Source: Jannaschia sp. M317
GTDB lineage: Bacteria > Pseudomonadota > Alphaproteobacteria > Rhodobacterales > Rhodobacteraceae
Direction of reading: 5' to 3'
NCBI RefSeq assembly: GCF_025141175.1
Contig: NZ_CP081157.1
Span: 1-64,000, forward strand
Length of the DNA: 64,000 nt
A program made the position numbers and the translations under genes. Positions 36,102-43,850 of the stretch are shown one piece after another. Within the stretch, counting starts at the first letter, position 1, and every line of letters begins with the position of its first letter. Below the pieces are notes generated by a model. That model was given only the letters and a program-made list of their open reading frames with translations. It did no database searches and had not been told where the DNA came from.

Positions 36102-37643
36102 ATGGAATTCCCTTTGGCGAATACCAGGCATGTTGATCAATTATTGGAAGACCTGGTTGAGGAGCTTCAGGTCCCGTCCGGTCGGTATGAACAGGCTGAG
36201 CGCAGTTACAAGTCGCTCGGCGAGTGGTTGCACCGGCCAGACTCGACTGTTCGGGATGACAGTCCCGACGTGTATGTCCAGGGTTCATTTCGGCTGGGGA
36301 CTGCAATACGGCCCGCGTCAGACGAAGAAGACTATGACATCGATATGGTCTGCCGCCTCGATTACGAGAAGTCGGCACTGACCCAGGCGGAGCTGAAACG
36401 TCGCGTCGGCGTCGAGGTCAAAGCCTATGCCCGGCGTTATGGCATGAGCAAACCCGAAGACGGGCGCCGCTGCTGGACCCTGGTCTACGCAGACGGTGCA
36501 CAGTTTCACATGGATATCCTGCCTGCGGTACCCGACTTCGAGAAGCGGCGCTATCTGAGTGAGGCGGGTCCCACGCTTGCCCGACTGGGGTCAACCGCGC
36601 TCGCGATCACAGACAACGAACACGACGGCTTCCGACAGGCTGGCGGCCGCTGGCCACGAAGCAATCCCAAAGGCTATGCGCTCTGGTTTCGCGATCGGAT
36701 GGGCCAGGCGTTCAGAAGTCGAGCTCTCAACGAGGCACGCAGGATGCAGGCCAGCGTTGAGGATGTTCCGGCATGGCGGGTGCGTACCCCTCTGCAGGGC
36801 GCTATCCAGATCCTAAAACGTCATCGCGATCTAATGTTCAGCGACCGGCCGGATGACAAGCCGATCTCTATCCTGATCACCACCCTTGCCGCACATGCCT
36901 ATAACCAGGAAGAACGTCTCTCCGATGCGCTGTTCTCGATCCTTCACGGAATGGACCGGTATATTACCCGTCGCAACGGCGTGGACTGGGTCGAAAACCC
37001 AGCCGACCCCGAAGAGAACTTTGCTGACAAGTGGGAAGAGCACTCTGAGCGCCGGGATGCATTCCATGAGTGGCTTCAGCAGGCCCGCAGCGATTTCGCA
37101 TCGGCACATCAGGCGCTCACTGCAGACGGTGTCGGTGCGGTCCTCAGCGAACGCATGGGGCAGGGTCTGGTCGAACGCGCACTGGGGCGTCGCAATCCGG
37201 CCAAAAGGCCGGGTGTTGCCGGGCGCCTGGTCCGTGCGGTGAATCTCGTCCTTGCGCCAGCCTACATGCGAAAGCCGCGATGGCCGCAGGCTGCGGAAGG
37301 CCGCGTCAATATTCGTGCGGCGAGCTTTACGCAGCAGGGATTCAGGCCGCAGAACTTCGTGAGCAAAGGCGCGCCGCTTCCCAGAAATTGCAGCCTGCGT
37401 TTTGAGGCGGACACGACGGTGACCGGGCGTTTCAAGGTCTACTGGCAGGTCGTGAACACCGGGCGAGAAGCTGAGGATGCGGATTGCCTGCGTGGGGGCT
37501 TCAGCCCGGACGCGGCAGTCCGGGGTGGTCTGTCCCATTCCGAGAGCACCCTCTATCGGGGCCAGCACAGTATCGAGTGTTTTATTGTGAAGAATGGCAA
37601 ACTGGCCGCGCGCAGCGGTCAGTTCATCGTGAATATTGGCTGA
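36102..37643 (+). CDS. CBASS CD-NTase with AGS-C-like sensor domain
   Basis: A 513-residue protein. Residues 1-390 align along their length with the CD-NTase at 31297: VQGSFRLGTAIRP at about 60, DEEDYDIDMV at about 77, and FHMDILPAVP at about 137. An extra C-terminal domain of about 110 residues (CSLRFEADTTVTGRFKVYWQVVNTG ... HSIECFIVKNG) resembles the adenylyl/guanylyl and SMODS C-terminal sensor domain. The chain also ends in glycine (QFIVNIG). It starts a second, two-gene CBASS with the downstream TM-SAVED gene and has no Cap2/Cap3 of its own. The ATG at 36102 has no strong ribosome site. Confidence 0.88.
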   Translation: MEFPLANTRHVDQLLEDLVEELQVPSGRYEQAERSYKSLGEWLHRPDSTVRDDSPDVYVQGSFRLGTAIRPASDEEDYDIDMVCRLDYEKSALTQAELKRRVGVEVKAYARRYGMSKPEDGRRCWTLVYADGAQFHMDILPAVPDFEKRRYLSEAGPTLARLGSTALAITDNEHDGFRQAGGRWPRSNPKGYALWFRDRMGQAFRSRALNEARRMQASVEDVPAWRVRTPLQGAIQILKRHRDLMFSDRPDDKPISILITTLAAHAYNQEERLSDALFSILHGMDRYITRRNGVDWVENPADPEENFADKWEEHSERRDAFHEWLQQARSDFASAHQALTADGVGAVLSERMGQGLVERALGRRNPAKRPGVAGRLVRAVNLVLAPAYMRKPRWPQAAEGRVNIRAASFTQQGFRPQNFVSKGAPLPRNCSLRFEADTTVTGRFKVYWQVVNTGREAEDADCLRGGFSPDAAVRGGLSHSESTLYRGQHSIECFIVKNGKLAARSGQFIVNIG

Positions 37644-37659
37644 TCCGGAGGCCGCATAC

Positions 37660-38802
37660 ATGTCTTTCTGGCGCAAACATGGTGACCGGTTTTTCGACGG
37701 ATTTATAACCTATATCTTTCGGATCCCGTCCTGGCCTTCGAGGTTGTTGCGTGCCGGAGTCGCTTTGATCGTCGCTGGGTTGAGTGTCGGCGGGCTGGCC
37801 GGTGATCTTTCCTGGATCGATGCGGACCGGGTCCTGCGGCTGGCCGTGCAGGCGGATGGTGGCGGGTTATCGGTCTACTGGTCCCAAATTACCGTCTTCC
37901 TCGGCATTCTGCTCCTCGCTGCGGGGGGTATCCTTGGTGTGATCGATCACATCGCTGACCGACGGCAGCTCAGAAAGCAGAGCGTGGTTGTGCTGGAGCA
38001 CCGCGGGTTGCACCAGACCGTTGATACCCCCCTTGCCCCTGCCGTGCCGAAACGCCTGAAAGGCCGTATCGATGTCCTTCCAATCGATCACCGGCAGTCT
38101 ACCTCAACGAGTCAGATCATCAGTCCCGACGACGCACTCTCGCAGATTGCCGGGTTGCGGCAACAGCTCCGGCAGAAGCGCGACGCGGCGGGTTCCGGCA
38201 ACGTCAGACTTGTCTACGGCGGTATGGCGCCTGTGCCGCTGACATTCCTGACCGGTATGATGGTTGGCAATGAAGCTAGTCTTACAGTGATGGACTGGGA
38301 TCGTTTTGCAGAAAAATGGCGCGAACCTGACGGCGCAGATGACGGAGACCGGTTCGTCATTTCCGGGATCGACGGCCTGAAGAACAATATTCTGGAGGTA
38401 GCTTTGGCCGTCGCTGTTTCCTACCCTTCGGACGCAGACGGTATTAAGGCGACTCTCGGTGATATGCCTCTGATCCGTCTCGCTTTGCCAACTCTGAGCA
38501 CGACGGCGCACTGGTCTGCTGACAAGCAATCAGCCATGGCGAAACATTTCACTGATCTTCTGGGCGATCTCATGGCGAAAGGGGTCAAACGCGTCCACCT
38601 TTTCATCGCAGGCCCCAACAGCGTTGTATTCTGTCTGGGTCGGCACCTTGATGACAGGCTGCATCCCGAGGTGCGCGTCTACCAGTACGAGCGCTCGGCA
38701 TCGCCACCATTTCCCTGGGCGATTAAGATGCCGACCCATGGGCAGAGTGCCGCGCTGATCGTCAGAAGTGACGCGATACCAATTCCTCCCGCAGCCACCT
38801 GA
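37660..38802 (+). CDS. Two-transmembrane SAVED CBASS effector (Cap14-like)
   Basis: A 380-residue protein with two N-terminal helices (LLRAGVALIVAGLSVGGLAG and ITVFLGILLLAAGGILGVI), a charged linker, and a SAVED sensor domain. The SAVED ending is typical: VHLFIAGPNSVVFCLGRHLDDR, then VRVYQYERSASPPFPWAIKM. Cyclic-nucleotide binding is expected to open or cluster the membrane part and kill the cell. The ATG at 37660 is preceded by CCGGAGG; it is 16 bases after the CD-NTase stop, so the two form one operon. Confidence 0.85.
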   Translation: MSFWRKHGDRFFDGFITYIFRIPSWPSRLLRAGVALIVAGLSVGGLAGDLSWIDADRVLRLAVQADGGGLSVYWSQITVFLGILLLAAGGILGVIDHIADRRQLRKQSVVVLEHRGLHQTVDTPLAPAVPKRLKGRIDVLPIDHRQSTSTSQIISPDDALSQIAGLRQQLRQKRDAAGSGNVRLVYGGMAPVPLTFLTGMMVGNEASLTVMDWDRFAEKWREPDGADDGDRFVISGIDGLKNNILEVALAVAVSYPSDADGIKATLGDMPLIRLALPTLSTTAHWSADKQSAMAKHFTDLLGDLMAKGVKRVHLFIAGPNSVVFCLGRHLDDRLHPEVRVYQYERSASPPFPWAIKMPTHGQSAALIVRSDAIPIPPAAT

Positions 38803-38915
38803 CCATTTACCGGTGTCTTGCGGCGAGCAAAGCACATCGTGAGCGATGAGCGAGCAGGCTCTGGTGCGGAGCGCTACGGACTAGAAACTCCTCTCAGGAG
38901 CCGCCCCTGAAGGTC

Positions 38916-38976
38916 TGAACTGATGCGGTGGATGCCCCCGCCCCTGGAGCCGGACGGCGTCACGTATGCCATGACG
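38916..38976 (+). repeat. 61-base inverted repeat, left copy
   Basis: Begins TGAACTGATGCGGTGGATGC. It is exactly complementary to 40304-40364. It lies 114 bases after the TM-SAVED stop codon. Confidence 0.95.
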
Positions 38977-39253
38977 TGTGTGGATGCCCCCTGTTTGGCA
39001 AGCTTGATCTTCGCGGGTCGGCGGGGTCTTCGATCGGACGTGTGTCAGGCCTCAGAATGTGGCCTTCGATGACGCCACGGGCCGGTATGCTGTTCGGATG
39101 GCGGGGTTCACATCGGTTCAGAGAGCTGCAAGCGCTCGAGCCCCGGGTCTGAATGTCCCTGCCATGAACTTCGAAGTCCGTATCACCTACTCCTCGTCGA
39201 TCGCTTGCCCCGGCCTTTCGGCCATGTCGTGCCGTCGCCCGGTCGGGCTTCGG

Positions 39254-40273
39254 TCACGCCATTCTGTAATCCTCCTGCTTCGTCGTGACGGCCCAGATCA
39301 TCCGGGCCATTTTGTTAGCCAGCGCGACGGCCGCGACCATCTTCGGCTTTCGTGCCACGAGGGCGGCGAGCCAGCGGTTCGGGCTGCCGCCCTTCCGGAC
39401 TACCCAGCGGATTACGCTCATGGCGCCGACGATCAGCAGGCGTCGGATATCAGTCTGGCCCATCTTGCTGACCGACCCGAGCTTCGTCTTCCCGCCTGTC
39501 GATCTCTGCCGCGGCACGAGGCCCAGCCAAGCCGCGAAGTTGCGCCCGGTGTCGAAGGTGTCGAGATCTGGCGCAAAGGCCGCGACGGCGCCCGCGGTCA
39601 CCGGCCCGATCCCAGGAATGGTGCACAGCCGGCGCAACTCCCCATCGGTCTTCGTCGCCGCCTCCAGTTCGGCCGCGAGCCGCTCGATCACCTCCGTGAG
39701 GTTCGCGATCTGCTCAAGGTAGACCGTCCCCATCTCCCGGACCGGGCCAGGCAGGTCCGTGGTCTCATCCGCGAGGGCGTTCTCCAGCAGCTTCAGGCTG
39801 GCCGGCCCCTTCGGCGCAACCAGTCCGAACTCCGCGAGATGGCCCCGCAGGGCGTTGATGAGCTGCGTGCGCTGCCGGACGAGGCACTGGTGCGTGCGGA
39901 ACGCGACTGCGCGAGCTTGCGTGTCCACGCTCTTCACAGCCACGAACCGCATCGTCGGGCGCATGGCCGCCTCCGCGATGGCCTCCGCGTCAGCGCGATC
40001 GTTCTTCTGTCGCTTCACGAATGGCTTCACGTAAGCCGCCGGCACGATCCGAACCTCATGGCCGTGTGCCTGCGCGACCCGGCCCCAATGGTGCGACGTC
40101 GCGCAAGCTTCCATCGCCACCACGCAGGCCGGCCGCTCGGCGAGCAATGCCGCCAGCCGCGTCCGCGACATCGCCCGGTTCGATAGGACCGCTCCGTCCG
40201 CCCCAACAGCGCAGACTTGGAAGCTCCCCTTCGCCAGGTCGATCGCCAACATGCTAATCTTCGTCTTCATCAT
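39254..40273 (-). CDS. IS110-family transposase (DEDD recombinase)
   Basis: A 339-residue transposase. The N-terminal RuvC-like DEDD domain starts MLAIDLAKGSFQVCAVG, with further acidic residues in VVAMEACATSHHW and KNDRADAEAIAEAAM. The C-terminal Tnp20 domain has CTIPGIGPVTAGAVAAFAPDL, GRNFAAWLGLVPRQRSTGGK and SKMGQTDIRRLLIVGAM. The gene is intact. I chose the ATG at 40273 (MMKTKISM), which has GGAGGGCACACCG before it; GTG at 40288 is another option. IS110 enzymes use a structured bridge RNA encoded in the element's non-coding end. Confidence 0.92.
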   Translation of the reverse strand: MMKTKISMLAIDLAKGSFQVCAVGADGAVLSNRAMSRTRLAALLAERPACVVAMEACATSHHWGRVAQAHGHEVRIVPAAYVKPFVKRQKNDRADAEAIAEAAMRPTMRFVAVKSVDTQARAVAFRTHQCLVRQRTQLINALRGHLAEFGLVAPKGPASLKLLENALADETTDLPGPVREMGTVYLEQIANLTEVIERLAAELEAATKTDGELRRLCTIPGIGPVTAGAVAAFAPDLDTFDTGRNFAAWLGLVPRQRSTGGKTKLGSVSKMGQTDIRRLLIVGAMSVIRWVVRKGGSPNRWLAALVARKPKMVAAVALANKMARMIWAVTTKQEDYRMA

Positions 40274-40290
40274 CGGTGTGCCCTCCACAT

Positions 40291-40304
40291 GGTTCTATAG
40301 AACC
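40291..40304. other. Perfect 14-base palindrome GGTTCTATAGAACC
   Basis: Lies between the transposase start and the right inverted repeat. It may be a transposase promoter/operator or mark the element end. Confidence 0.5.
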
Positions 40305-40364
40305 GTCATGGCATACGTGACGCCGTCCGGCTCCAGGGGCGGGGGCATCCACCGCATCAGTTCA
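40304..40364 (-). repeat. 61-base inverted repeat, right copy
   Basis: Exact reverse complement of 38916-38976. It abuts the last codons of the vapC toxin gene (stop at 40366). Confidence 0.95.
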
Positions 40365-40365
40365 C

Positions 40366-40794
40366 TCATCCGCCAGCCCCCTCCCATGGGTTCACGACTT
40401 CGATCCCGCATCCTCCAAAATCGCGGGTGTTCCGCGTCGCCACCATCGCCCCATGGGCCCGCGCCGTAGCCGCGATCTGGCAGTCGGGGAAACTGATCGG
40501 CCGTCCCGCAGCCCGCCTCTCGGCGAAGACGGTCGCGAAGGCCACGGCCGCTGCGCCGTCAAAGGGCAGCACCCGGCCGGCGAAGTCCTCCGCCACCATG
40601 GCGTCGATCGCCCCGCGCAACGCGTCGCGCCGCCGTCCTTCGGGCAGGATCGCGACGCCGCGGCGCAGTTCGGCCTCGCTGATCGCGCTGAGGTAAAGGG
40701 AAGACGGGTCTTGTCCCTCGAACCACTCCAGGACTACCCGCGCGGGGGCTGGCCGCATCAGCTCTGACACGACGTTGGTGTCGATCACGATCAC
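40366..40794 (-). CDS. vapC: PIN-domain toxin VapC/FitB
   Basis: A 142-residue PIN ribonuclease: MIVIDTNVVSELMRPAP with the first Asp, SAISEAELRRGVAIL with the conserved Glu, and FPDCQIAATARAHGAMVATRNTRDF with the C-terminal acidic residues. These are the FitB-type VapC features. The start is GTG at 40794, 6 bases after the antitoxin stop. It is followed directly by the right 61-base repeat, so the IS110 structure ends exactly at this gene. Confidence 0.92.
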   Translation of the reverse strand: MIVIDTNVVSELMRPAPARVVLEWFEGQDPSSLYLSAISEAELRRGVAILPEGRRRDALRGAIDAMVAEDFAGRVLPFDGAAAVAFATVFAERRAAGRPISFPDCQIAATARAHGAMVATRNTRDFGGCGIEVVNPWEGAGG

Positions 40795-40800
40795 GGCGCG

Positions 40801-41043
40801 TCAGTCGAAGTGTGGCGGCTCGGGCATCGGCTCGCGCGGCGGGAGGTCCAGTTCGGCCCCGCCCAAGGCGGCGAATCGCTGGTGGATTGCCTTGCCTAGG
40901 TTTGCGGACGGGGGCGCGCGTCCGACAGCGCGTCGTAGGATGTCGCGTGCCTCCTCCTCCATGGACCGGCCATGCTCGGCGGCGCGCATCCGCAGGCGCT
41001 GCTTGACCGCGTCGTCCAAGTTGCGAATCGTGATGCTGGCCAT
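40801..41043 (-). CDS. vapB: RHH antitoxin VapB/FitA
   Basis: An 80-residue antitoxin: a ribbon-helix-helix N-terminus (MASITIRNLDDAVKQRLRMRAAEHGRS) for DNA binding and a C-terminal tail (LDLPPREPMPEPPHFD) that blocks the PIN active site in this family. The ATG at 41043 follows GGAGATTGAC. It forms a TA operon with the next gene. Confidence 0.9.
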   Translation of the reverse strand: MASITIRNLDDAVKQRLRMRAAEHGRSMEEEARDILRRAVGRAPPSANLGKAIHQRFAALGGAELDLPPREPMPEPPHFD

Positions 41044-41368
41044 GTCAATCTCCGAAGCTTGGAACGAACTTAGGGTGTGATTGCAGTGCAATCAACGCTC
41101 GTATTCGGACAGCGGTCAGCGGGGAGGTTTGCGGGCAGAGCCTGTTTGATCTGTGGTTGCTGCGAACGACGGCTTCCCGACCATCTTCCAAGTCACCGTA
41201 GGTTCGGGGCGTCCCGCCGCGCGGGACCGGGTTCTACTCGCTGCGCTCCCCGAGCCGCGCGGGGCGCGTCTCGGCCTTCGGTGACGATCCCTTCGCCGGA
41301 TGTGCGGCACCGGTTGAGAGAACCGACCACTGGCCGCGCTCCCGTTGGAAGGGTGGAAAAGAAAGAGC

Positions 41369-41412
41369 AAAGGCTGCCGCCTTTCCGGGTGTTCACGCAC
41401 CCGAAGAAAGGA
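41369..41412 (+). promoter_or_regulatory. Two-hairpin leader 1 (before ardC)
   Basis: Hairpin 1: AAAGGC/GCCTTT (41369-41384). Hairpin 2: CGGGTG/CACCCG (41386-41403). Then AAAGGA as ribosome site and the ATG at 41421. The rest of 41044-41368 shows no gene; only GC-rich leader DNA is seen. Confidence 0.6.
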
Positions 41413-41420
41413 CGAGGCCG

Positions 41421-42431
41421 ATGCCCCGCACCAACCGCAAGACCCTCCGCAGCACTCATCCCAGGGCTGACGCGGCCCAACTCATTACCGACGAGATCGT
41501 GACGCTGCTGGAAAGGGGCACCCTGCCCTGGCGCCAGCCGTGGCGCATTGCGGGCGGCGGGGTGCCGCTGCGCCACGGGGGTGAGGGCTACCGGGGGATC
41601 AACGCGTTCCTGCTCGGCATGCGCGCGGCGCTGATGGGCTACACGTCGCCCTACTGGATGACCTTTCAGCAGACCCGGGCGATGGACGCCTGCGTGCGCA
41701 AGGGCGAGAAGTCCAGCGTAGTGGTCTACTACGGAACGGCAAAGGCGAAGGATGCAGGTGGGAATGCCGAGGGCGAGTGTTCCCCATCCGACGAAAGGTC
41801 CGACGGTACGGACAGCTACCGATTTCTGAAGTCCTACCGCGTGTTCAACGCCGCCCAGATCGACGGGCTGGACGCGCGGTTCCACCCCGAGCCCGAGGGC
41901 GATCCGACGGACGGCCCCGAGCCGATCCCCGCCTGCCATGCCTTCTTCGACGCGATCGGCGCGGAGGTGGCCGTGGGCGGTGACCGGGCCTGCTACGTGC
42001 CCTCGCTCGACCGTATCCACATGCCGCCGTTCCAGCGCTTCGACAGCGGCGAGCGCTACTACGCCACGCTCGGCCATGAGCACGTACACCGCACCAAGGC
42101 CCCGGACCGTCTCGACCGCTCCTTCGGCGCCTCGACCTTCGGCAACGAAGCCTATGCCAAGGAGGAACTCGTGGCCGAGCTAGGCGCCGCCCTCCTCGGA
42201 CAGCGGCTAGGGTTCACGGCGGATCATTTGGAGGACCACGCCGCCTATCTCGGATCCTGGTTGAAGGTGCTCCGGGCCGACAAGCGCTTCCTGTTCCGCG
42301 CCGGCGCGCATGCACAGCGTGCGGTGGACTGGATGGTGGAGGCGGCCGCGCAAGGCGGGGTGACGCTCGACGCGCCGGGTGGTGCCGGGGATGTCGAAGA
42401 GACCGAGCCGCACACAGCCGTAGCGGCCTGA
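41421..42431 (+). CDS. ardC: ArdC-like antirestriction protein
   Basis: A 336-residue protein: an N-terminal DUF1738-type ssDNA-binding domain (ITDEIVTLLERGTLPWRQPW, and GINAFLLGMRAA with SPYWMTFQQ) and a C-terminal zinc metallopeptidase-like domain with HEHVHRTK near residue 219 and a downstream glutamate in KEELVAELGAALL. ArdC proteins protect incoming plasmid DNA from restriction. It is the first gene of the plasmid block. Placing it near the leading edge fits early expression during conjugation; that is inference. Confidence 0.9.
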   Translation: MPRTNRKTLRSTHPRADAAQLITDEIVTLLERGTLPWRQPWRIAGGGVPLRHGGEGYRGINAFLLGMRAALMGYTSPYWMTFQQTRAMDACVRKGEKSSVVVYYGTAKAKDAGGNAEGECSPSDERSDGTDSYRFLKSYRVFNAAQIDGLDARFHPEPEGDPTDGPEPIPACHAFFDAIGAEVAVGGDRACYVPSLDRIHMPPFQRFDSGERYYATLGHEHVHRTKAPDRLDRSFGASTFGNEAYAKEELVAELGAALLGQRLGFTADHLEDHAAYLGSWLKVLRADKRFLFRAGAHAQRAVDWMVEAAAQGGVTLDAPGGAGDVEETEPHTAVAA

Positions 42432-42453
42432 CCGCCCTGCCATCCTTTGACTC

Positions 42454-42500
42454 AAGGGCCGCTTCCGCGAGGGTGGAGGCGGCCCTTTTCGCATGTGCGA
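42454..42500 (+). promoter_or_regulatory. Two-hairpin leader 2
   Basis: Hairpin 1: AAGGGCCGC (42454-42462) with GCGGCCCTT (42479-42487), followed by TTTC, so it may also terminate ardC transcription. Hairpin 2: TCGC/GCGA (42489-42500). The ribosome site GGAAAGGA follows. Confidence 0.6.
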
Positions 42501-42526
42501 CCAACAGCATCGGAAAGGACCCCGCC

Positions 42527-43210
42527 ATGGGATGGACCACCTACGCCGCCTACCGCTCCCCGAAGACCCGCGAGGAAGAGCGGGGCGAGATTGTCGACCT
42601 CTATACAGACTTGGCCCCAGACGCGCCCTATACGGCCGAGTGCCTCTTGGCCTCGAAGGTCGGCAGTGTCTGGTACCTTGCCATCCGGCTGACCCCGAAA
42701 CCCGGCCGGGAGACGCCCGAGCCCCTCATGCGCGGTTACGTGCCCGACGCCTCCGGGGCAATCGTCTACGCGGGCATCGTGCTGACGTCCCGCCGGAACG
42801 GCGAATGGGGCTACAAGGCCATGTGCGAGACCGTGGGCCCGCACGAGGCCGCAACGCCGCTGAAGCTCCTCGACCTGCTGTCGCCGCTCGACCCGCAGGT
42901 CGAGACATTTGCCGCCGGCTGGCGCGAGCGGGTGGCGGCCCATCACGCGGCCAAGCGCGCCCGACCGAAGGTCCGCCCCGGCGACGTGGTCGAGTTCGAT
43001 GAGCCGATCGAGTTCACGGGCGGGCTGAAGGTGCGCCGGTTTCGGGCCTACGCGTACCGCCGGCATCCCGGCGCGCGGGCTCGGATCCTCTACGAGACGC
43101 TCGATACCAGGCACGCCCACACCGTCCGCATGAGCGCCAAAGCGATCCAGGACCGGGGCGGGCGCGTCGTCGCGCAAGGGGAGGACGCGACGGCTCCGGC
43201 GGACACCTGA
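42527..43210 (+). CDS. Conserved plasmid protein of unknown function (DUF6927-like)
   Basis: A 227-residue soluble protein starting MGWTTYAAYRSPKTREEERG. It has a mixed alpha/beta N-terminus (LLASKVGSVWYLAIRLTPK) and a small C-terminal beta domain resembling an SH3-like module (VRPGDVVEFDEPIEFTGG). I recall similar proteins annotated as DUF6927 but cannot confirm it. There is no catalytic motif. The ATG at 42527 follows GGAAAGGACCCC. It is part of a run of small genes each with its own hairpin leader. Confidence 0.6.
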   Translation: MGWTTYAAYRSPKTREEERGEIVDLYTDLAPDAPYTAECLLASKVGSVWYLAIRLTPKPGRETPEPLMRGYVPDASGAIVYAGIVLTSRRNGEWGYKAMCETVGPHEAATPLKLLDLLSPLDPQVETFAAGWRERVAAHHAAKRARPKVRPGDVVEFDEPIEFTGGLKVRRFRAYAYRRHPGARARILYETLDTRHAHTVRMSAKAIQDRGGRVVAQGEDATAPADT

Positions 43211-43283
43211 CCGTCGCATGGTAGGTGGAACGGGAAGGTCCTCGACCACCGTCGGCGCATAGGCTCGGCCGTCTGTCCCGCAA

Positions 43284-43321
43284 AGGGAGGGGCGGCCCCT
43301 TCCCGGGTGGACCCCAACCCG
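43284..43321 (+). promoter_or_regulatory. Two-hairpin leader 3
   Basis: Hairpin 1: GGGAGGGGC paired with GCCCCTTCCC (43285-43304). Hairpin 2: CGGGT/ACCCG (43304-43321). GAGGAGAGAGG follows as ribosome site before the ATG at 43334. Confidence 0.6.
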
Positions 43322-43333
43322 AGGAGAGAGGCC

Positions 43334-43735
43334 ATGCCGAACGACACTTCACCCACCGATTACGCCCCCGATGCCGCACGCATTGCCGCGCAGAACGACG
43401 CCTTCCGCCGCGGCATGGGCGGCGAGGTCGCGGGGGCGTTCCACCCCGGCGGCGCGGAGCTGCGCGGTCGGGTTTTCGCCACCGCCGCGGTTGCGGCGCT
43501 CGGTCGGCCCTTCGTGTTCGCCTGCCTGCGGGCGGTGGCGGACGTCATCCACTTCCCACCGGAGGACGACCCCGACGGCCTGCACGACTTTGGCGCCGTG
43601 GAGGTCGAGGGCACGCGGGTGTGGTGGAAGATCGACCTCTATTCGGACGACCGGCTCGCATGGGGCTCGGAGCATCCCGACGATCTGACCCGCACCTACC
43701 GCGTGCTGACGATCCTGTTCCCGGAAGACTGGTAG
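43334..43735 (+). CDS. DUF3768 family protein
   Basis: A 133-residue protein matching the DUF3768 pattern: IAAQNDAFRRGMGG near the start, GRVFATAAVAAL, then VWWKIDLYSDDRLAWGSEHPDDLTRTYRVLTILFPEDW at the end. The family is widespread on alphaproteobacterial plasmids and has no known function. The ATG at 43334 follows GGAGAGAGG. Confidence 0.75.
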   Translation: MPNDTSPTDYAPDAARIAAQNDAFRRGMGGEVAGAFHPGGAELRGRVFATAAVAALGRPFVFACLRAVADVIHFPPEDDPDGLHDFGAVEVEGTRVWWKIDLYSDDRLAWGSEHPDDLTRTYRVLTILFPEDW

Positions 43736-43767
43736 GTCGCGCGCCCCTTCCACCCATCCGCCAGCCC

Positions 43768-43828
43768 GAGGCTCCCGCTCCCGAAAGGGCAGAGGGGGCC
43801 TCCTTCAGGGTGTGGCCAGTCCGGCCAC
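43768..43828 (+). promoter_or_regulatory. Two-hairpin leader 4
   Basis: Hairpin 1 is weaker here: GAGGC (43768-43772) with GCCTC (43798-43802). Hairpin 2 is strong: GTGGCC/GGCCAC (43812-43828). GGAGACGAG follows, then the ATG at 43851. Confidence 0.5.
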
Positions 43829-43850
43829 GAGAGAACCCGGAGACGAGACC

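Larger units (their letters stand above)
38916..40364. mobile_element. IS110-family element bounded by 61-base inverted repeats
   Basis: A transposase gene of the IS110 family lies between two 61-base segments (38916-38976 and 40304-40364) that are exact reverse complements. IS110 elements normally lack long terminal inverted repeats, so the true ends may lie inside and the repeats may be flanking DNA. Non-coding DNA of about 280 bases (38977-39253) follows the transposase and about 30 bases precede it. Confidence 0.6.
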
